The notes: generated from the sequence alone by a model not told the origin. A DNA stretch of 49,472 nucleotides from Candidatus Rokuibacteriota bacterium (GCA_003220435.1 QHSL01000039.1:1-49472), one strand, 5' to 3'; numbered from the stretch's first letter, positions 17,684 to 26,001 are shown. Translations and numbers: made by a program.

Positions 17684-18034
17684 ATGCCTACGGTCGCACG
17701 TCGATTGATCCGAGCACTCGGTGGTCCGGAGCACGTCGAACTGGAAGTGCGCCTGCTCGCCGACGAAGACGCGGCGAGGTCGTCCGACGAGACGCGGGCG
17801 ATCCTCGAGCCACTGCGACGCTCAGGCCGAGCGCGGCTCGACGCCCTCGTCGACGCCGCCGCGAAAGCCCTCTACAAGAGCGAACTGGCCCGCGGCGGGG
17901 CACATCTCGACCTGGGACTGCTCGGCGCGCGGATCTTCGTGCCGGCAGTGCGGAGCGCCCTGGACGCCGGCCGCGACCGACTCTGGGAGATCCGCGAAAT
18001 CACGCCCCCGAGCGACGCTGCTCCGGCGCGCTGA
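17684..18034 (+). CDS. hypothetical protein
   Basis: The product is 116 residues from the ATG at 17684; a GTG at 17660 would add eight. It is mostly helical and charged, with few hydrophobic stretches and no recognisable motif. Third positions are strongly G/C as in its neighbours, which supports coding. No good Shine-Dalgarno is present. The 250 bases upstream are AT-richer and contain a small perfect hairpin (17526-17542). The function is unknown, and the call itself is uncertain. Confidence 0.45.
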   Translation: MPTVARRLIRALGGPEHVELEVRLLADEDAARSSDETRAILEPLRRSGRARLDALVDAAAKALYKSELARGGAHLDLGLLGARIFVPAVRSALDAGRDRLWEIREITPPSDAAPAR

Positions 18035-18095
18035 GGCTATCCGGGCTCCGTACGAGCGCGGCTGACTTTCCCGCCAAATCGACGCCGCGTTCGGG

Positions 18096-18120
18096 TATCT
18101 TCGACCCGTCTAAGGAGGAT
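18096..18120 (+). promoter_or_regulatory. -10 element and strong Shine-Dalgarno of the ThDP enzyme gene
   Basis: TATCTT (18096-18101) fits a -10 box and AAGGAGGAT (18112-18120) is a near-perfect ribosome site four bases before ATG 18125. The -35 region is weak. Confidence 0.45.
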
Positions 18121-18124
18121 CCCC

Positions 18125-19759
18125 ATGGCATCGATCGCGGGGTCGGACCTTCTCGCGAAATCGCTCGTGGCGCAGGGAATGGAACACCTCTTCTACGTCA
18201 TGGGCGGACCGATGATCGAGACCGAGAGCGCCCTCATCAAGCTCGGAGCACGGGCGATCGATACGCGCCACGAGCAGGCCGCGAGCCTGATGGCGCACGC
18301 ATACAGCCGCGTGACGCGCAAGCCCGGCGTGTGCATGGGCGCCTCGGGTCCGGGCACGACGAACCTCGTCACGGGGGTCGCCAACGCGTTCGTGGACGCC
18401 GCGCCGATGATCGCGATCGGCGGGTCGAGCCCGCGCGTCTTTCTCGAGATGGAAGCGTTCCAGGAGATCGATCAGGTCGCGGTGATGAAGCCCATCACCA
18501 AGTGGGCCGCGCGCGTCTACGACACCAAGCGCATCCCCGAGATGGTCGCCACCGCCTATCGCCAGGCGATGACGGGGAAGCCCGGCCCGGTCTACCTCGA
18601 CCTGCCCGGCGACATCCTCGGCGAGACGCTGGAGGAGTCCTCGGTGGCCATGCCCAAGCGCTGGACGCCAGCGCCCCGCACGATGGGCGATCCCGCCGCC
18701 ATCACCGAGGCGATCGCGCTGCTCGCAAAAGCGGAGCGGCCGCTGATCCTGGGTGGAAGCGGCGTCTGGTGGTCGGACGCGGCCGCCGCGTTCCGGGCGT
18801 TCGTCGAGGCGACCGGGATCCCGTTCTACACGACGCCGCTCTCCCGCGGCACCGTGCCGGAAGACCACGAGCTCGCGTTCCTCAACGCGCGCGCGAAGGC
18901 GTTCGGCGAGGTGGACGTGCTGCTCGTCGTCGGCACGCGCTTCAACTTCGTCATCCAGTTCGGGCGGCCGCCACGGTTCGCCGCCGGCGCCAAGATCATC
19001 CACGTCGACATCGACCCGACCGAGCTCAACCACAACCGTGAGGCCGACGTCCCGATCGCGGGCGACGCCCGCGCGGTGCTCGAGCAGCTCACGGCCGAAG
19101 CTCGCGGCAAGATCGACAAGGGCCGGTACGGCCGGTGGGTGTTGCGGCTCAAGGTCCTCGATACCGAGAAGGCCTCCGAGATGGACAAGCAGATGAGCTC
19201 GGAGGACACCCCGATCCATCCGCTGCGGCTCTGCAAGGAGGTCCGCGATTTCCTGCAGCGCGACGCGATCCTGGTCGTCGACGGCCAGGAGATCCTGAAC
19301 TACGGGCGCCAGTCGATCCCGACCTACGTGCCGGGGCACCGGCTGAACTCCGGCGTGTTCGGCTGCATGGGCGTCGGCCTGCCGTTCGGCATCGGCGCGA
19401 AGGTCGCGCGGCCCAACACGCAGGTGGTCGTGCTGCACGGCGACGGGTCGTACGGGATCAACGGGATGGAGATCGACACGGCCGTCCGCCACAACATCCC
19501 GGTCCTGGTGGTGATTAGCCTCAACGGCGGCTGGACGGCCGACCCGAAGCAGGACAAGCCCGGGCGCAACCTCGGCTATACGCGCTACGACAAGGTGGCC
19601 CAGGACTTCGGCGCGCACGGCGAGTACGTCGAGAAGCCCGCGGAGATCCGTCCGGCGCTCGAGCGGGCGTGGGCGTCCGGCAAGCCGGCGGTGGTCAACG
19701 TGAAGACCGACTACCGGGCTCGGGCCCAGACGATTCGCTTCTCGGCCTACTCCACCTAG
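18125..19759 (+). CDS. ThDP-dependent enzyme of the 2-hydroxyacyl-CoA lyase / oxalyl-CoA decarboxylase / acetolactate synthase group
   Basis: The 544-residue product has the three-domain layout of this superfamily. The N-terminal PYR domain carries the catalytic glutamate (E50 in DTRHEQAA) and SGPGTTNLVTG. The middle domain has LILGGSGV and HVDIDPTELN. The C-terminal PP domain has GDGSYGINGMEID with the Mg/ThDP ligand Asn retained in LNGGW. GSSPR...EMEAFQEIDQV and GCMGVGLPFGIGA are closer to the acyl-CoA lyase and oxalyl-CoA decarboxylase branch than to true acetolactate synthases. The CoA-transferase gene just downstream supports an acyl-CoA substrate. The exact substrate is not decided by sequence. 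Confidence 0.85.
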   Translation: MASIAGSDLLAKSLVAQGMEHLFYVMGGPMIETESALIKLGARAIDTRHEQAASLMAHAYSRVTRKPGVCMGASGPGTTNLVTGVANAFVDAAPMIAIGGSSPRVFLEMEAFQEIDQVAVMKPITKWAARVYDTKRIPEMVATAYRQAMTGKPGPVYLDLPGDILGETLEESSVAMPKRWTPAPRTMGDPAAITEAIALLAKAERPLILGGSGVWWSDAAAAFRAFVEATGIPFYTTPLSRGTVPEDHELAFLNARAKAFGEVDVLLVVGTRFNFVIQFGRPPRFAAGAKIIHVDIDPTELNHNREADVPIAGDARAVLEQLTAEARGKIDKGRYGRWVLRLKVLDTEKASEMDKQMSSEDTPIHPLRLCKEVRDFLQRDAILVVDGQEILNYGRQSIPTYVPGHRLNSGVFGCMGVGLPFGIGAKVARPNTQVVVLHGDGSYGINGMEIDTAVRHNIPVLVVISLNGGWTADPKQDKPGRNLGYTRYDKVAQDFGAHGEYVEKPAEIRPALERAWASGKPAVVNVKTDYRARAQTIRFSAYST

Positions 19760-19801
19760 CAGGGGGGGAGCGCCGCAAGGGAGTTGCAGGGGAGTCGAGA
19801 G

Positions 19802-19816
19802 GGGGGCGGAGCCCCC
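19802..19816 (+). terminator. GC hairpin between the ThDP enzyme and the CoA-transferase
   Basis: GGGGGC, GGA, GCCCCC form a 6-bp stem followed by TTCT. It could be a weak terminator or attenuator, letting part of the transcription run into the CoA-transferase gene. Confidence 0.4.
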
Positions 19817-19834
19817 TTCTCAAACGGAGGAGAG

Positions 19835-21031
19835 ATGGCCAGAGCGCTCGAAGGGATCGTGGTGCTCGACCTCACGGCGTATGAAGCGGGGCCGAGCTGT
19901 GCCCAGATGCTCGGATGGCTCGGGGCGACCGTCATCAAGATCGAGCCGCCCGGCGGCGAAGCCGGACGCCGCGCGCTGTCGGAGCGGCCGGACATCGACG
20001 CCTGGTTCTTCCTGCTGCTGAACGGCAACAAGAAGGGCGTCACGCTCGATCTCAAGGCGCCCGAGGGGCGCGCGTTGCTCACGCGGATGGTCGAGCGCGC
20101 GGACGTCCTCATCGAGAACTTCGGCCCCGGCTCCATGGAGCGGCTGGGGTTCGGTTACGACAACCTCCGGCGCATGAATCCAAGAATCATCGCGGCCTCG
20201 GTCAAGGGCTTCGGCAGCAGCGGGCCCTACGCCCACTACAAGAGCTTCGAGATGATCGCGCAGGCGATGGGCGGCGCGATGAGCGTCACCGGCGCGGCCG
20301 ACGGCCCGCCCGTTCGCGTCGAGGCCGGGCTCGGGGACACCGGTGCCGGGCTGCACCTCGCCATCGGCATCCTGGCCGCGATCGTCCAGCGCCAGACCAC
20401 CGGCGTCGGCCAGCGCGTCGAGGTCGCCCAGCAGGACGCGGTGGTCAACCTGGTCCGGATCCATTTCCGGGACCAGTACCAGACCGGAAAGCCCGTGTTG
20501 CGCCGCGGGAACCGCTCGCCGGGCGCCTCGCCGTCGAACATGTACCGCTGCCGGCCGTTCGGCCCGAACGACTATGTGTTCATTCACTGCGCCACGCTCG
20601 AGATGTGGAAGACGTTCTCGAAGATCCTCGGGCGCCCCGAGCTCGGTGACGATCCGGCGCTCGCCGATCGCCTGGGGCGGACCGCGCGTAACGACGAGCT
20701 CGACGCGCTCGTCGAGGCGTGGACCGAGAAGCGGACCAAGCACGAAGCGATGGAGGTTCTGGCGGGCGCGGGAATCCCGTGTGGCGCCGTCCTCGACTCG
20801 GGCGAGGTGCTCTGCGACCCGTCGCTGGTCGAGCGCGGCATGATCGTCGAGCTCGAACACCCGATGCGCGGCAAGTACCCGATGCTCGGCAACCCCGTGA
20901 GGCTTTCCGACTCGCCCACGGAGGTGAGGCGCGCGCCGCTGCTCGGCGAGCACAACGCCGACGTGCTGGGCGGATGGCTCGGCTGCAGCGCCGACGAGCT
21001 CAAGGCGCTCGAGCAAAAGCACGTGATCTGA
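19835..21031 (+). CDS. CaiB/BaiF-family (family III) CoA-transferase
   Basis: The 398-residue product has the hallmarks of formyl-CoA-transferase-like enzymes: VLDLTAYEAGPSCAQMLGWLGA.VIKIE at the start, NKKGVTLDLK, LIENFGPG, and the catalytic aspartate (D168 in GLGDTGAGLH). The enzyme moves CoA between organic acids through an aspartyl-CoA anhydride. ATG 19835 is set by GGAGGAGAG just upstream; a longer reading to 19784 has no ribosome site. It follows the ThDP enzyme by 75 bases, so the pair may activate and cleave one acid. The acid is unknown. Confidence 0.92.
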   Translation: MARALEGIVVLDLTAYEAGPSCAQMLGWLGATVIKIEPPGGEAGRRALSERPDIDAWFFLLLNGNKKGVTLDLKAPEGRALLTRMVERADVLIENFGPGSMERLGFGYDNLRRMNPRIIAASVKGFGSSGPYAHYKSFEMIAQAMGGAMSVTGAADGPPVRVEAGLGDTGAGLHLAIGILAAIVQRQTTGVGQRVEVAQQDAVVNLVRIHFRDQYQTGKPVLRRGNRSPGASPSNMYRCRPFGPNDYVFIHCATLEMWKTFSKILGRPELGDDPALADRLGRTARNDELDALVEAWTEKRTKHEAMEVLAGAGIPCGAVLDSGEVLCDPSLVERGMIVELEHPMRGKYPMLGNPVRLSDSPTEVRRAPLLGEHNADVLGGWLGCSADELKALEQKHVI

Positions 21032-21185
21032 CGGGTGGCCGCGGCAAGGCCGCGCTGTAAGGTCCGCGTTCCGGAAACCCGGCGCGAGTCTGATTGGCAA
21101 GCAGGCTGTCACAAACTCCCGCGGACAAAGACTTTCCACGTCGTGTAACGCCCCGAGAAAAATCATCAATTCGGTCTGATCTCTG

Positions 21186-21201
21186 TGGCATTTCGCTTGC
21201 T
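21186..21201 (+). promoter_or_regulatory. sigma-54 type -24/-12 promoter
   Basis: TGGCATTTCGCTTGCT has GG and GC separated by exactly ten bases, as in the TGGCAC-N5-TTGCW consensus. The start of transcription would fall near 21211, almost at the start codon (21213). Whether an enhancer site exists upstream was not resolved. Confidence 0.55.
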
Positions 21202-21212
21202 CTTATGCGCAC

Positions 21213-21644
21213 ATGCCGCCCATGGCGCCCACGAGCAAGCAGAAGGTACGGGTGCTGATCATCGACGACGAGGACACGATCCGGCAGGTCTTGTCGGAGT
21301 TCTTCGCCTCGTTCAACCACGGGTACAGCTACGTCGTCGAGACCGCAGCGAACGGAGCGGACGGGGTCATCGCCGCGCTCCGCTCGTCGCCCGATCTGGT
21401 GCTCCTCGATATGCGGATGCCGATGATGGATGGGCTGCAAGTCTTGAAGCAGCTGCGCGCAATCAACCTGTCGATGCCGGTGCTGGTGATCACCGCGAGC
21501 CGCGACAGCAAGGTCGCGGCCGAGGTGCTCAATCAGGGGGTTTTCGCCTTCATCCCGAAGCCGTTCGACTTCGGGCAGCTCGACCACCTCGTCGCGCTCG
21601 CTCTGGCGACCGTACGACGTCCGTCGGCGTTGAGCCGCGTGTGA
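21213..21644 (+). CDS. single-domain response regulator (receiver only)
   Basis: The 143-residue product is a CheY-like receiver with acidic D18/D19, phospho-acceptor D66 (LLDMRMP), Thr/Ser in VITASRD and the conserved Lys in IPKPFD. There is no output domain. It could act by protein contact or in a phosphorelay. Starts at 21213 or 21222 are both possible; neither has a good Shine-Dalgarno, which fits a leaderless message from the sigma-54-like site. No kinase gene is adjacent. Confidence 0.9.
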   Translation: MPPMAPTSKQKVRVLIIDDEDTIRQVLSEFFASFNHGYSYVVETAANGADGVIAALRSSPDLVLLDMRMPMMDGLQVLKQLRAINLSMPVLVITASRDSKVAAEVLNQGVFAFIPKPFDFGQLDHLVALALATVRRPSALSRV

Positions 21645-21660
21645 GGCGCCACGGGCGCCT
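21644..21660. terminator. hairpin between convergent genes
   Basis: AGGCGCC, ACG, GGCGCCT form a perfect 7-bp stem beginning at the last base of the response regulator stop. It lies before the end of the amidohydrolase gene on the other strand and could serve both. No T-run is seen. Confidence 0.45.
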
Positions 21661-21686
21661 ACGCCGCGACCGCGAGATCGCCCGCG

Positions 21687-22886
21687 CTATTGGATGAATC
21701 CGTAGAGCTTGCCGGCGTTCTCGCAGACGATCTTCCGGCGCACCTCGGGCGAGACGTGGCCGAGCTCGCGCTGGATATACTCGCGGGAATCGGGCCACAC
21801 GCCGTCGGGATGCGGGAAGTCCGAGCCCCACATCACCTTGCCCACGCCGAGCTCGTCGAGGAGCTTGATCCCGATCGGGTCGCTCTGGTAGGTCGCCCAG
21901 CACTGCCGCGTCCAGTACTCGCTCGGCGGCATTGAGAGGGCCAGGTCCTTGAACTGGTCCTCCCACTCGGCGTCCATGCGCCAGAGGACGTAGGGGATCC
22001 AGCCGATGCCGGACTCGCCGAGCACGAGCTTCATGCGCGGATGGCGCTCGAGGACGCCCGAGAAGATCATCGAGGTGAGGATGTTCGCCATGTTGATCTG
22101 AAACTGGGTGATGTTCGTGGCGAATGCCGACCGCGCCACCGCCAGATCGATCTTCGGGGCGTCGGGCGCGGCCGCGCGCGTGGGATCCGAGCCGATCATC
22201 ATGATCTTGCGGATGTGGTCGGGGACGTAGCCGCCGACCGTGTGGAAGTGCAGCGGCAGCCCGCAGCGATCGATCGCGTCCCAGAGCGGATTCCAGTACG
22301 GATCCCAGAGCGGCTTGAGGTCTGAGGAGTTCGCGATGTCGAGGCCGCGAAGGGCGCCGCGCTTGGCGACGCGCTCGACCTCCTCGACCGCCGCTTCCAG
22401 CGGATGGTTCGGGATCGACGCGAGGCCGGCATAGCGGTCGGGGTGCGTCGAGCAGAAGTCCGCCAGCCACTCGTTGTAGACCCTCAGCACCTCGACCGCG
22501 GCCTCGGGATCGCTCATGCGTCCGGTCGTGCCGAGGACCCCGTAGAGCACCTCGGCCTGGACCCCGTCGCGGTCTTGATCCTTGAGGCGTAGCTCCGGAT
22601 CGCTGATACGACGAATGCCGCGCTTACCGTCGTCGTAGAGCCCGGTGGAGGCCATCCGGTCCGAGCGGTGGATCTTTCCGGGAATGTATTCTCGGCCGGC
22701 CGACCCCATCCCGCACGCCAGCCCGAGCGCCGCACCCTTCTTCGTCACCCATGCCGGGCCCCGCGGCCCGTCCGTCACATGCGGCATCCGCTCCTTGAGC
22801 GCCGATGCGGCGTTGGACGTGAAGAGGTCAGGAGGAAGCCAGCACAGGTCGAGGTGACAGTCCGCGGAGATCATTTCGTATCGCAT
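21687..22886 (-). CDS. amidohydrolase-family (amidohydrolase_2) metal-dependent hydrolase/decarboxylase
   Basis: The 399-residue product starts at ATG 22886. An upstream frame extension was rejected because the promoter lies across it. It shows the TIM-barrel metal motifs of PF04909 enzymes: an N-terminal DCH (ISADCHLD), a histidine in LPLHFHTVGG, ERHPRMKLVLGESG, and GSDFPHPDG near the end. Relatives include ACMSD-type decarboxylases and hydrolases of aromatic or cyclic acids; the substrate here is not known. It is transcribed away from the SDR at 22982 and may take part in the same pathway. Confidence 0.88.
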   Translation of the reverse strand: MRYEMISADCHLDLCWLPPDLFTSNAASALKERMPHVTDGPRGPAWVTKKGAALGLACGMGSAGREYIPGKIHRSDRMASTGLYDDGKRGIRRISDPELRLKDQDRDGVQAEVLYGVLGTTGRMSDPEAAVEVLRVYNEWLADFCSTHPDRYAGLASIPNHPLEAAVEEVERVAKRGALRGLDIANSSDLKPLWDPYWNPLWDAIDRCGLPLHFHTVGGYVPDHIRKIMMIGSDPTRAAAPDAPKIDLAVARSAFATNITQFQINMANILTSMIFSGVLERHPRMKLVLGESGIGWIPYVLWRMDAEWEDQFKDLALSMPPSEYWTRQCWATYQSDPIGIKLLDELGVGKVMWGSDFPHPDGVWPDSREYIQRELGHVSPEVRRKIVCENAGKLYGFIQ

Positions 22887-22893
22887 GGCGGCG

Positions 22894-22922
22894 AGCCTAA
22901 CAGCAGCGACAACCCTAGGCAA
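22894..22922 (-). promoter_or_regulatory. promoter of the amidohydrolase gene, leaderless type
   Basis: Read on the minus strand: TTGCCT, 17 bases, TAGGCT, then 7 bases to the ATG at 22886. Transcription would start at or next to the start codon. Confidence 0.55.
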
Positions 22923-22932
22923 GTCGACCGGC

Positions 22933-22961
22933 TTGACGATGTCGGTCGCGGGCTCTACGGT
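22933..22961 (+). promoter_or_regulatory. promoter of the SDR gene at 22982
   Basis: TTGACG (22933-22938), 17 bases, TACGGT (22956-22961). It lies back to back with the amidohydrolase promoter in a 95-base divergent gap. A Shine-Dalgarno GGGAGGAG follows at 22968. Confidence 0.6.
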
Positions 22962-22981
22962 GCGGGCGGGAGGAGCGAGCC

Positions 22982-23752
22982 ATGAGATTCCAGGGACGGA
23001 CCGCGCTCATCACCGCGGGGGGGCGCGGCATCGGCCGGGCGACCGCGGAGATCATCGGTCGTGAGGGTGGGACCGTCGTCGCCGTCGACCTCGACAAGGA
23101 GAGCCTCGACCAGGTGGTGGGGGCGATCCGTGTCGCCGGCGGAACCGGGCACGCCATCGTGGCCGATGCGCTCGACGCCTTGCAGGTGGCAGGCGTGGTG
23201 CGACGGGTCGTCGAGGAGCACGGCCGGATCGACATCCTCGTGAACGCGGTCGGCGGCAGCACGATCATCTCGAAGCCGAGCGCCACCGTGGACGAGTTGA
23301 CGTTCGATGAGTGGCAAAGGCTGCTGAGCTTCAACCTCACCGGCACCTTCCTGTTCACCAACGCGGTCGTGCCCGTGATGAAGCGCCAGCGCGGCGGGAA
23401 GATCGTCAACCTCTCGTCGATCGCGGGCCGCGGCCTGAGCGCGACGAGCAGCAGCGCCTACGCCACCGCCAAAGGCGGGATCATCGCGTTCACCCGGAAG
23501 CTCTCGCTCGAGCTCGGCCCGTACGGCATCACCGTGAACGCGATCGCCCCCAGCCTCACGCTCAGCCCGCGGCTGCGCCCGCGCTGGGACGCGATGTCGC
23601 CGGAGGAGCGCGCGCGCCAGGCGGCGCAAGTGCCGTTGGGCCGCGTGGCGGAGCCCATCGATCAGGCGCGCGTCATCTGCTTTCTCGCATCCAGCGACGC
23701 CGACTTCGTCACCGGCGTCACGATCGACGTCAACGGGGGCAGCAGAGGCTAG
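22982..23752 (+). CDS. SDR-family oxidoreductase
   Basis: The 256-residue product is a classical SDR: the cofactor motif TAGGRGIG (11-18), the aspartate of VDLD that suggests NAD(H) preference, S145/S146, Y160 and K164, and VNAIAPSLTLSPR. The N-terminal motif has A in place of the usual G (TAGGRGIG rather than TGGGRGIG). The end FVTGVTIDVNGGS is the family tetramer-contact tail. It has its own promoter and a strong ribosome site. Confidence 0.93.
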   Translation: MRFQGRTALITAGGRGIGRATAEIIGREGGTVVAVDLDKESLDQVVGAIRVAGGTGHAIVADALDALQVAGVVRRVVEEHGRIDILVNAVGGSTIISKPSATVDELTFDEWQRLLSFNLTGTFLFTNAVVPVMKRQRGGKIVNLSSIAGRGLSATSSSAYATAKGGIIAFTRKLSLELGPYGITVNAIAPSLTLSPRLRPRWDAMSPEERARQAAQVPLGRVAEPIDQARVICFLASSDADFVTGVTIDVNGGSRG

Positions 23753-23818
23753 GCCGTCTGCACGACCTGCTGGGCGATGTCGGTGTCGACCAGGTCTTCG
23801 AAGCGGTGGGAGCGCGTG

Positions 23819-24283
23819 ATGAAGCCGCCGGACAGCAGAATCGACTGGAGCGTGTCGAAGCCCGTCCGCGTCAATATAGGGTCGGTAGCCCAGGTGCGTG
23901 GCGCCCAGACGATCCTGATCGTGGAGGACGAGGATGCCGTGCGCGGGCTCATGCACGAGATCCTGCGCGGTCTCGGCTACCGGGTGCAGGTCGCGCGCGA
24001 CGGCGCCGAGGCGCTCGCGCTGAGCCAACGCCACCCCGACCCGATCGATCTCCTCCTCACCGACTTGATCATGCCGGGTATGGACGGCCGCGAGCTGGCG
24101 GCCCGGCTACAGGCGGCGCGGCCGGGGATGCACGTCCTGTTCATGTCGGGCTACGCCGAGCCGCCGCTGCCCGAGGACGTTCTGCTCCAGAAGCCCGTCA
24201 CGCCCGACGTGATCGCGCGCAAGGTCGCCGCCGTACTGCGCCGATCGACGCCGGGTCGCCGCAGCGCCGCGCTCGCCGGTTGA
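23819..24283 (+). CDS. response regulator receiver protein
   Basis: The 154-residue product from ATG 23819 (GGTGGGAG upstream) has a non-conserved 28-residue lead, then a receiver domain beginning QTILIVEDEDAVR. The phospho-acceptor is D82 (LLTDLIMPGMDG), followed by FMSGYAE and LQKPV. The wording GGLGYRVQ-type, LLLTD.IMPGMDG.ELA and VLFMSGY is that of receivers at the C-terminus of hybrid histidine kinases. It could therefore be a detached receiver or a remnant of a hybrid kinase. Nothing kinase-like is left upstream. Confidence 0.82.
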   Translation: MKPPDSRIDWSVSKPVRVNIGSVAQVRGAQTILIVEDEDAVRGLMHEILRGLGYRVQVARDGAEALALSQRHPDPIDLLLTDLIMPGMDGRELAARLQAARPGMHVLFMSGYAEPPLPEDVLLQKPVTPDVIARKVAAVLRRSTPGRRSAALAG

Positions 24284-24302
24284 CATCGAGCGCCGGTCCT
24301 CC

Positions 24303-24520
24303 ATGATCGGCCGCCCCTCCGATCCGACCGGCGCGCCGCTCGAGCAGTACAAGTTCTACCGGTGTGTGCGCGAGAACTTGCTCTCGATGACCGAGGAGAA
24401 GGCGCTCGATCAGGCGGCGATCGCCTTCATGGGCGCCTTCTCGCGCGGCGCCTGCCCCACGATAAGGTCGTCCGCTCGATGCGCCTCTTCGCCGAAAAGG
24501 TAATCCCGCAGGTCGCGTAG
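24303..24520 (+). pseudogene. remnant with an LLM-oxidoreductase-like tail
   Basis: Frame 24303 reads 66 codons with coding composition (beginning MIGRPSDPTGAPLEQYKFY). A second frame from 24458 reads HDKVVRSMRLFAEKVIPQVA and stops at 24520. The latter looks like the C-terminal helix of LLM-class flavin oxidoreductases (compare KENLARFAREVMPAFK at 29500). The two pieces are in different frames, so this is best read as a frameshifted, truncated remnant. The identity of the first part is uncertain. Confidence 0.4.
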
Positions 24521-24551
24521 AGCGCGGGCGTCGAGGCCCCCATGTGGTCAA

Positions 24552-25838
24552 TCAAGGCACCCAGAAACCCTGGCGTCGCGCGAGCCGGCGCAGTCCCTCC
24601 CAGTCCGCGGCCGCGCTCGCCGGAGGCGGGCACGCGCCGCCGAACGGCCCGCTGGAAACGTCGAACACCGGCGCGTCGAGGTTGGCGTGGCTGAAGTCGA
24701 GCAGCTCGGCCAGGTTGTTGGCGGTCGAGTCGCGCACGGTGAGCGGCGGCAGGCTCCAGCGCCACTCGATCATTCTCAGGACCGACGTGTGGTCGTAGAG
24801 GCCGTGGCCGACGGTGCCGCGCGGTGTCCACGGCGAAATGAGGAAGACCGGCGTGCGGAACCCGCGCAGGCCGTCCTCGTTTCCCGCGCGCTCATCGGCC
24901 GGCGGGATCGGCGCGGCCGTCGGGGCCACGTGGTCGAAGAAGCCGCCCCATTCGTCGTAGTTGATGATTAGGACGGTGTTGGGCCAGTTCGGGCTGTTCA
25001 CGACCGCGTTGTAGATGGAGTTCAGGAACGCCTGCCCGTACCGGATGTCCGCGAACGGATGATCGTCCTTCGAGGTGCCGTCCGACTCGCTGAGGAACTT
25101 CGGATCGATGAACGAGACCTGCGGGAGCGTACCGGTCGCGCAGGCATCGAAGAACCGGTCGATCCGCCGGCTGATGGAAAGTAACTTGCGCCCCCAGAGC
25201 GCGGTGATCGGAAGGTCCGTGTAGTAGTAGCGGCCCTGCAGGCCGGCGGCGGCCAGACGATCCCAGATCGTCGGCAGGAACGAGATCTGGAGGGTGTTGG
25301 TGATGCGGTCGGTCTGCGCCGCGTGCTGGTAGACGCGGTTGGGATAGGTCGACGAGAGAATCGCCGCGTAGTATCCGTCGCAGGTCATCCAGTTCCGCAC
25401 GACGCCGGAGTGGAACGGGAGATCGGCTTCCGTGTAGTAGCCGATCGAGTAGATATCGCTCGAACCCGCGAGCAGCCATCCGTCGCAGGCGCCGCCGTCG
25501 TACTGAACACGCCCTCCCTCGTAGCTGTGATCGGGGTCGGCGTGGCCGCAGCCCTGGAAGTCGGGCGCCAGCGGGTAGGTCGGCTGCAGATTTCCGGAAT
25601 GGTCGGGGTAGCTGAGACCGGTCTGCCGCCCGTCGGCCCCCGGCACCCACCCGAGAAAATGGTCGAAGGACCGGTTCTCCATCATCACCAGGACGACGTG
25701 CTGGATGTCCAGCGCGGCTGCCGCCAGGGCGGTCTCGGGCCGGTTCGCGCCCAGTGCCAGCGCGGCCCCCGCGGAGGCGAATCCCTTGAGGACCTGGCGG
25801 CGATTGATGGGTTCTCGAGACCGATCGGGCTTCGCCAT
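24552..25838 (-). CDS. Tat-exported phosphoesterase (phospholipase C / AcpA family)
   Basis: The 428-residue product starts at ATG 25838 behind GAGAGGAGAAG. It begins with a twin-arginine signal (NRRQVLKGFASAGAALALG, RR at 13-14), so it is folded before export. The family signature VVLVMMENRSFDHFLGW (residues 48-64) holds the metal and nucleophile region of PF04185 enzymes. Further motifs are INYDEWGGFFDHV and GLYDHTSVLRMIEWRW. Such enzymes release phosphate or cleave phospholipids outside the cytoplasm. It fits with the TatA-like protein at 47007, although that gene is far away. Confidence 0.9.
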   Translation of the reverse strand: MAKPDRSREPINRRQVLKGFASAGAALALGANRPETALAAAALDIQHVVLVMMENRSFDHFLGWVPGADGRQTGLSYPDHSGNLQPTYPLAPDFQGCGHADPDHSYEGGRVQYDGGACDGWLLAGSSDIYSIGYYTEADLPFHSGVVRNWMTCDGYYAAILSSTYPNRVYQHAAQTDRITNTLQISFLPTIWDRLAAAGLQGRYYYTDLPITALWGRKLLSISRRIDRFFDACATGTLPQVSFIDPKFLSESDGTSKDDHPFADIRYGQAFLNSIYNAVVNSPNWPNTVLIINYDEWGGFFDHVAPTAAPIPPADERAGNEDGLRGFRTPVFLISPWTPRGTVGHGLYDHTSVLRMIEWRWSLPPLTVRDSTANNLAELLDFSHANLDAPVFDVSSGPFGGACPPPASAAADWEGLRRLARRQGFWVP

Positions 25839-25938
25839 GTTCTTCTCCTCTCTCGAGCGCTGCCGAGGGCGGACGGGCGCCCAACGCGTCCTGGCACTCC
25901 ACCACAAAGCGTCGGAGCCCGCAAGCGACGTAACCGGC

Positions 25939-25968
25939 TTGACACGAAGGCGACGCGGACGATACGTT
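25939..25968 (+). promoter_or_regulatory. promoter of the polysaccharide deacetylase gene
   Basis: TTGACA (25939-25944), 18 bases, TACGTT (25963-25968). It lies in the divergent gap between the phosphoesterase and the deacetylase. Confidence 0.55.
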
Positions 25969-26001
25969 GCGCCCGCTCCCCGAAAAGCGAGGACCCCAGC
26001 G

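Noticed and set aside
17523-17708. A possible 61-codon gene in the gap before 17684
   Set aside because: It has no ribosome site or family pattern and overlaps the better-supported frame.
18125-19759. Naming this gene ilvB (acetolactate synthase)
   Set aside because: The GSSPR...AFQEIDQV segment and the CoA-transferase beside it favour the acyl-CoA branch; no small subunit gene follows.
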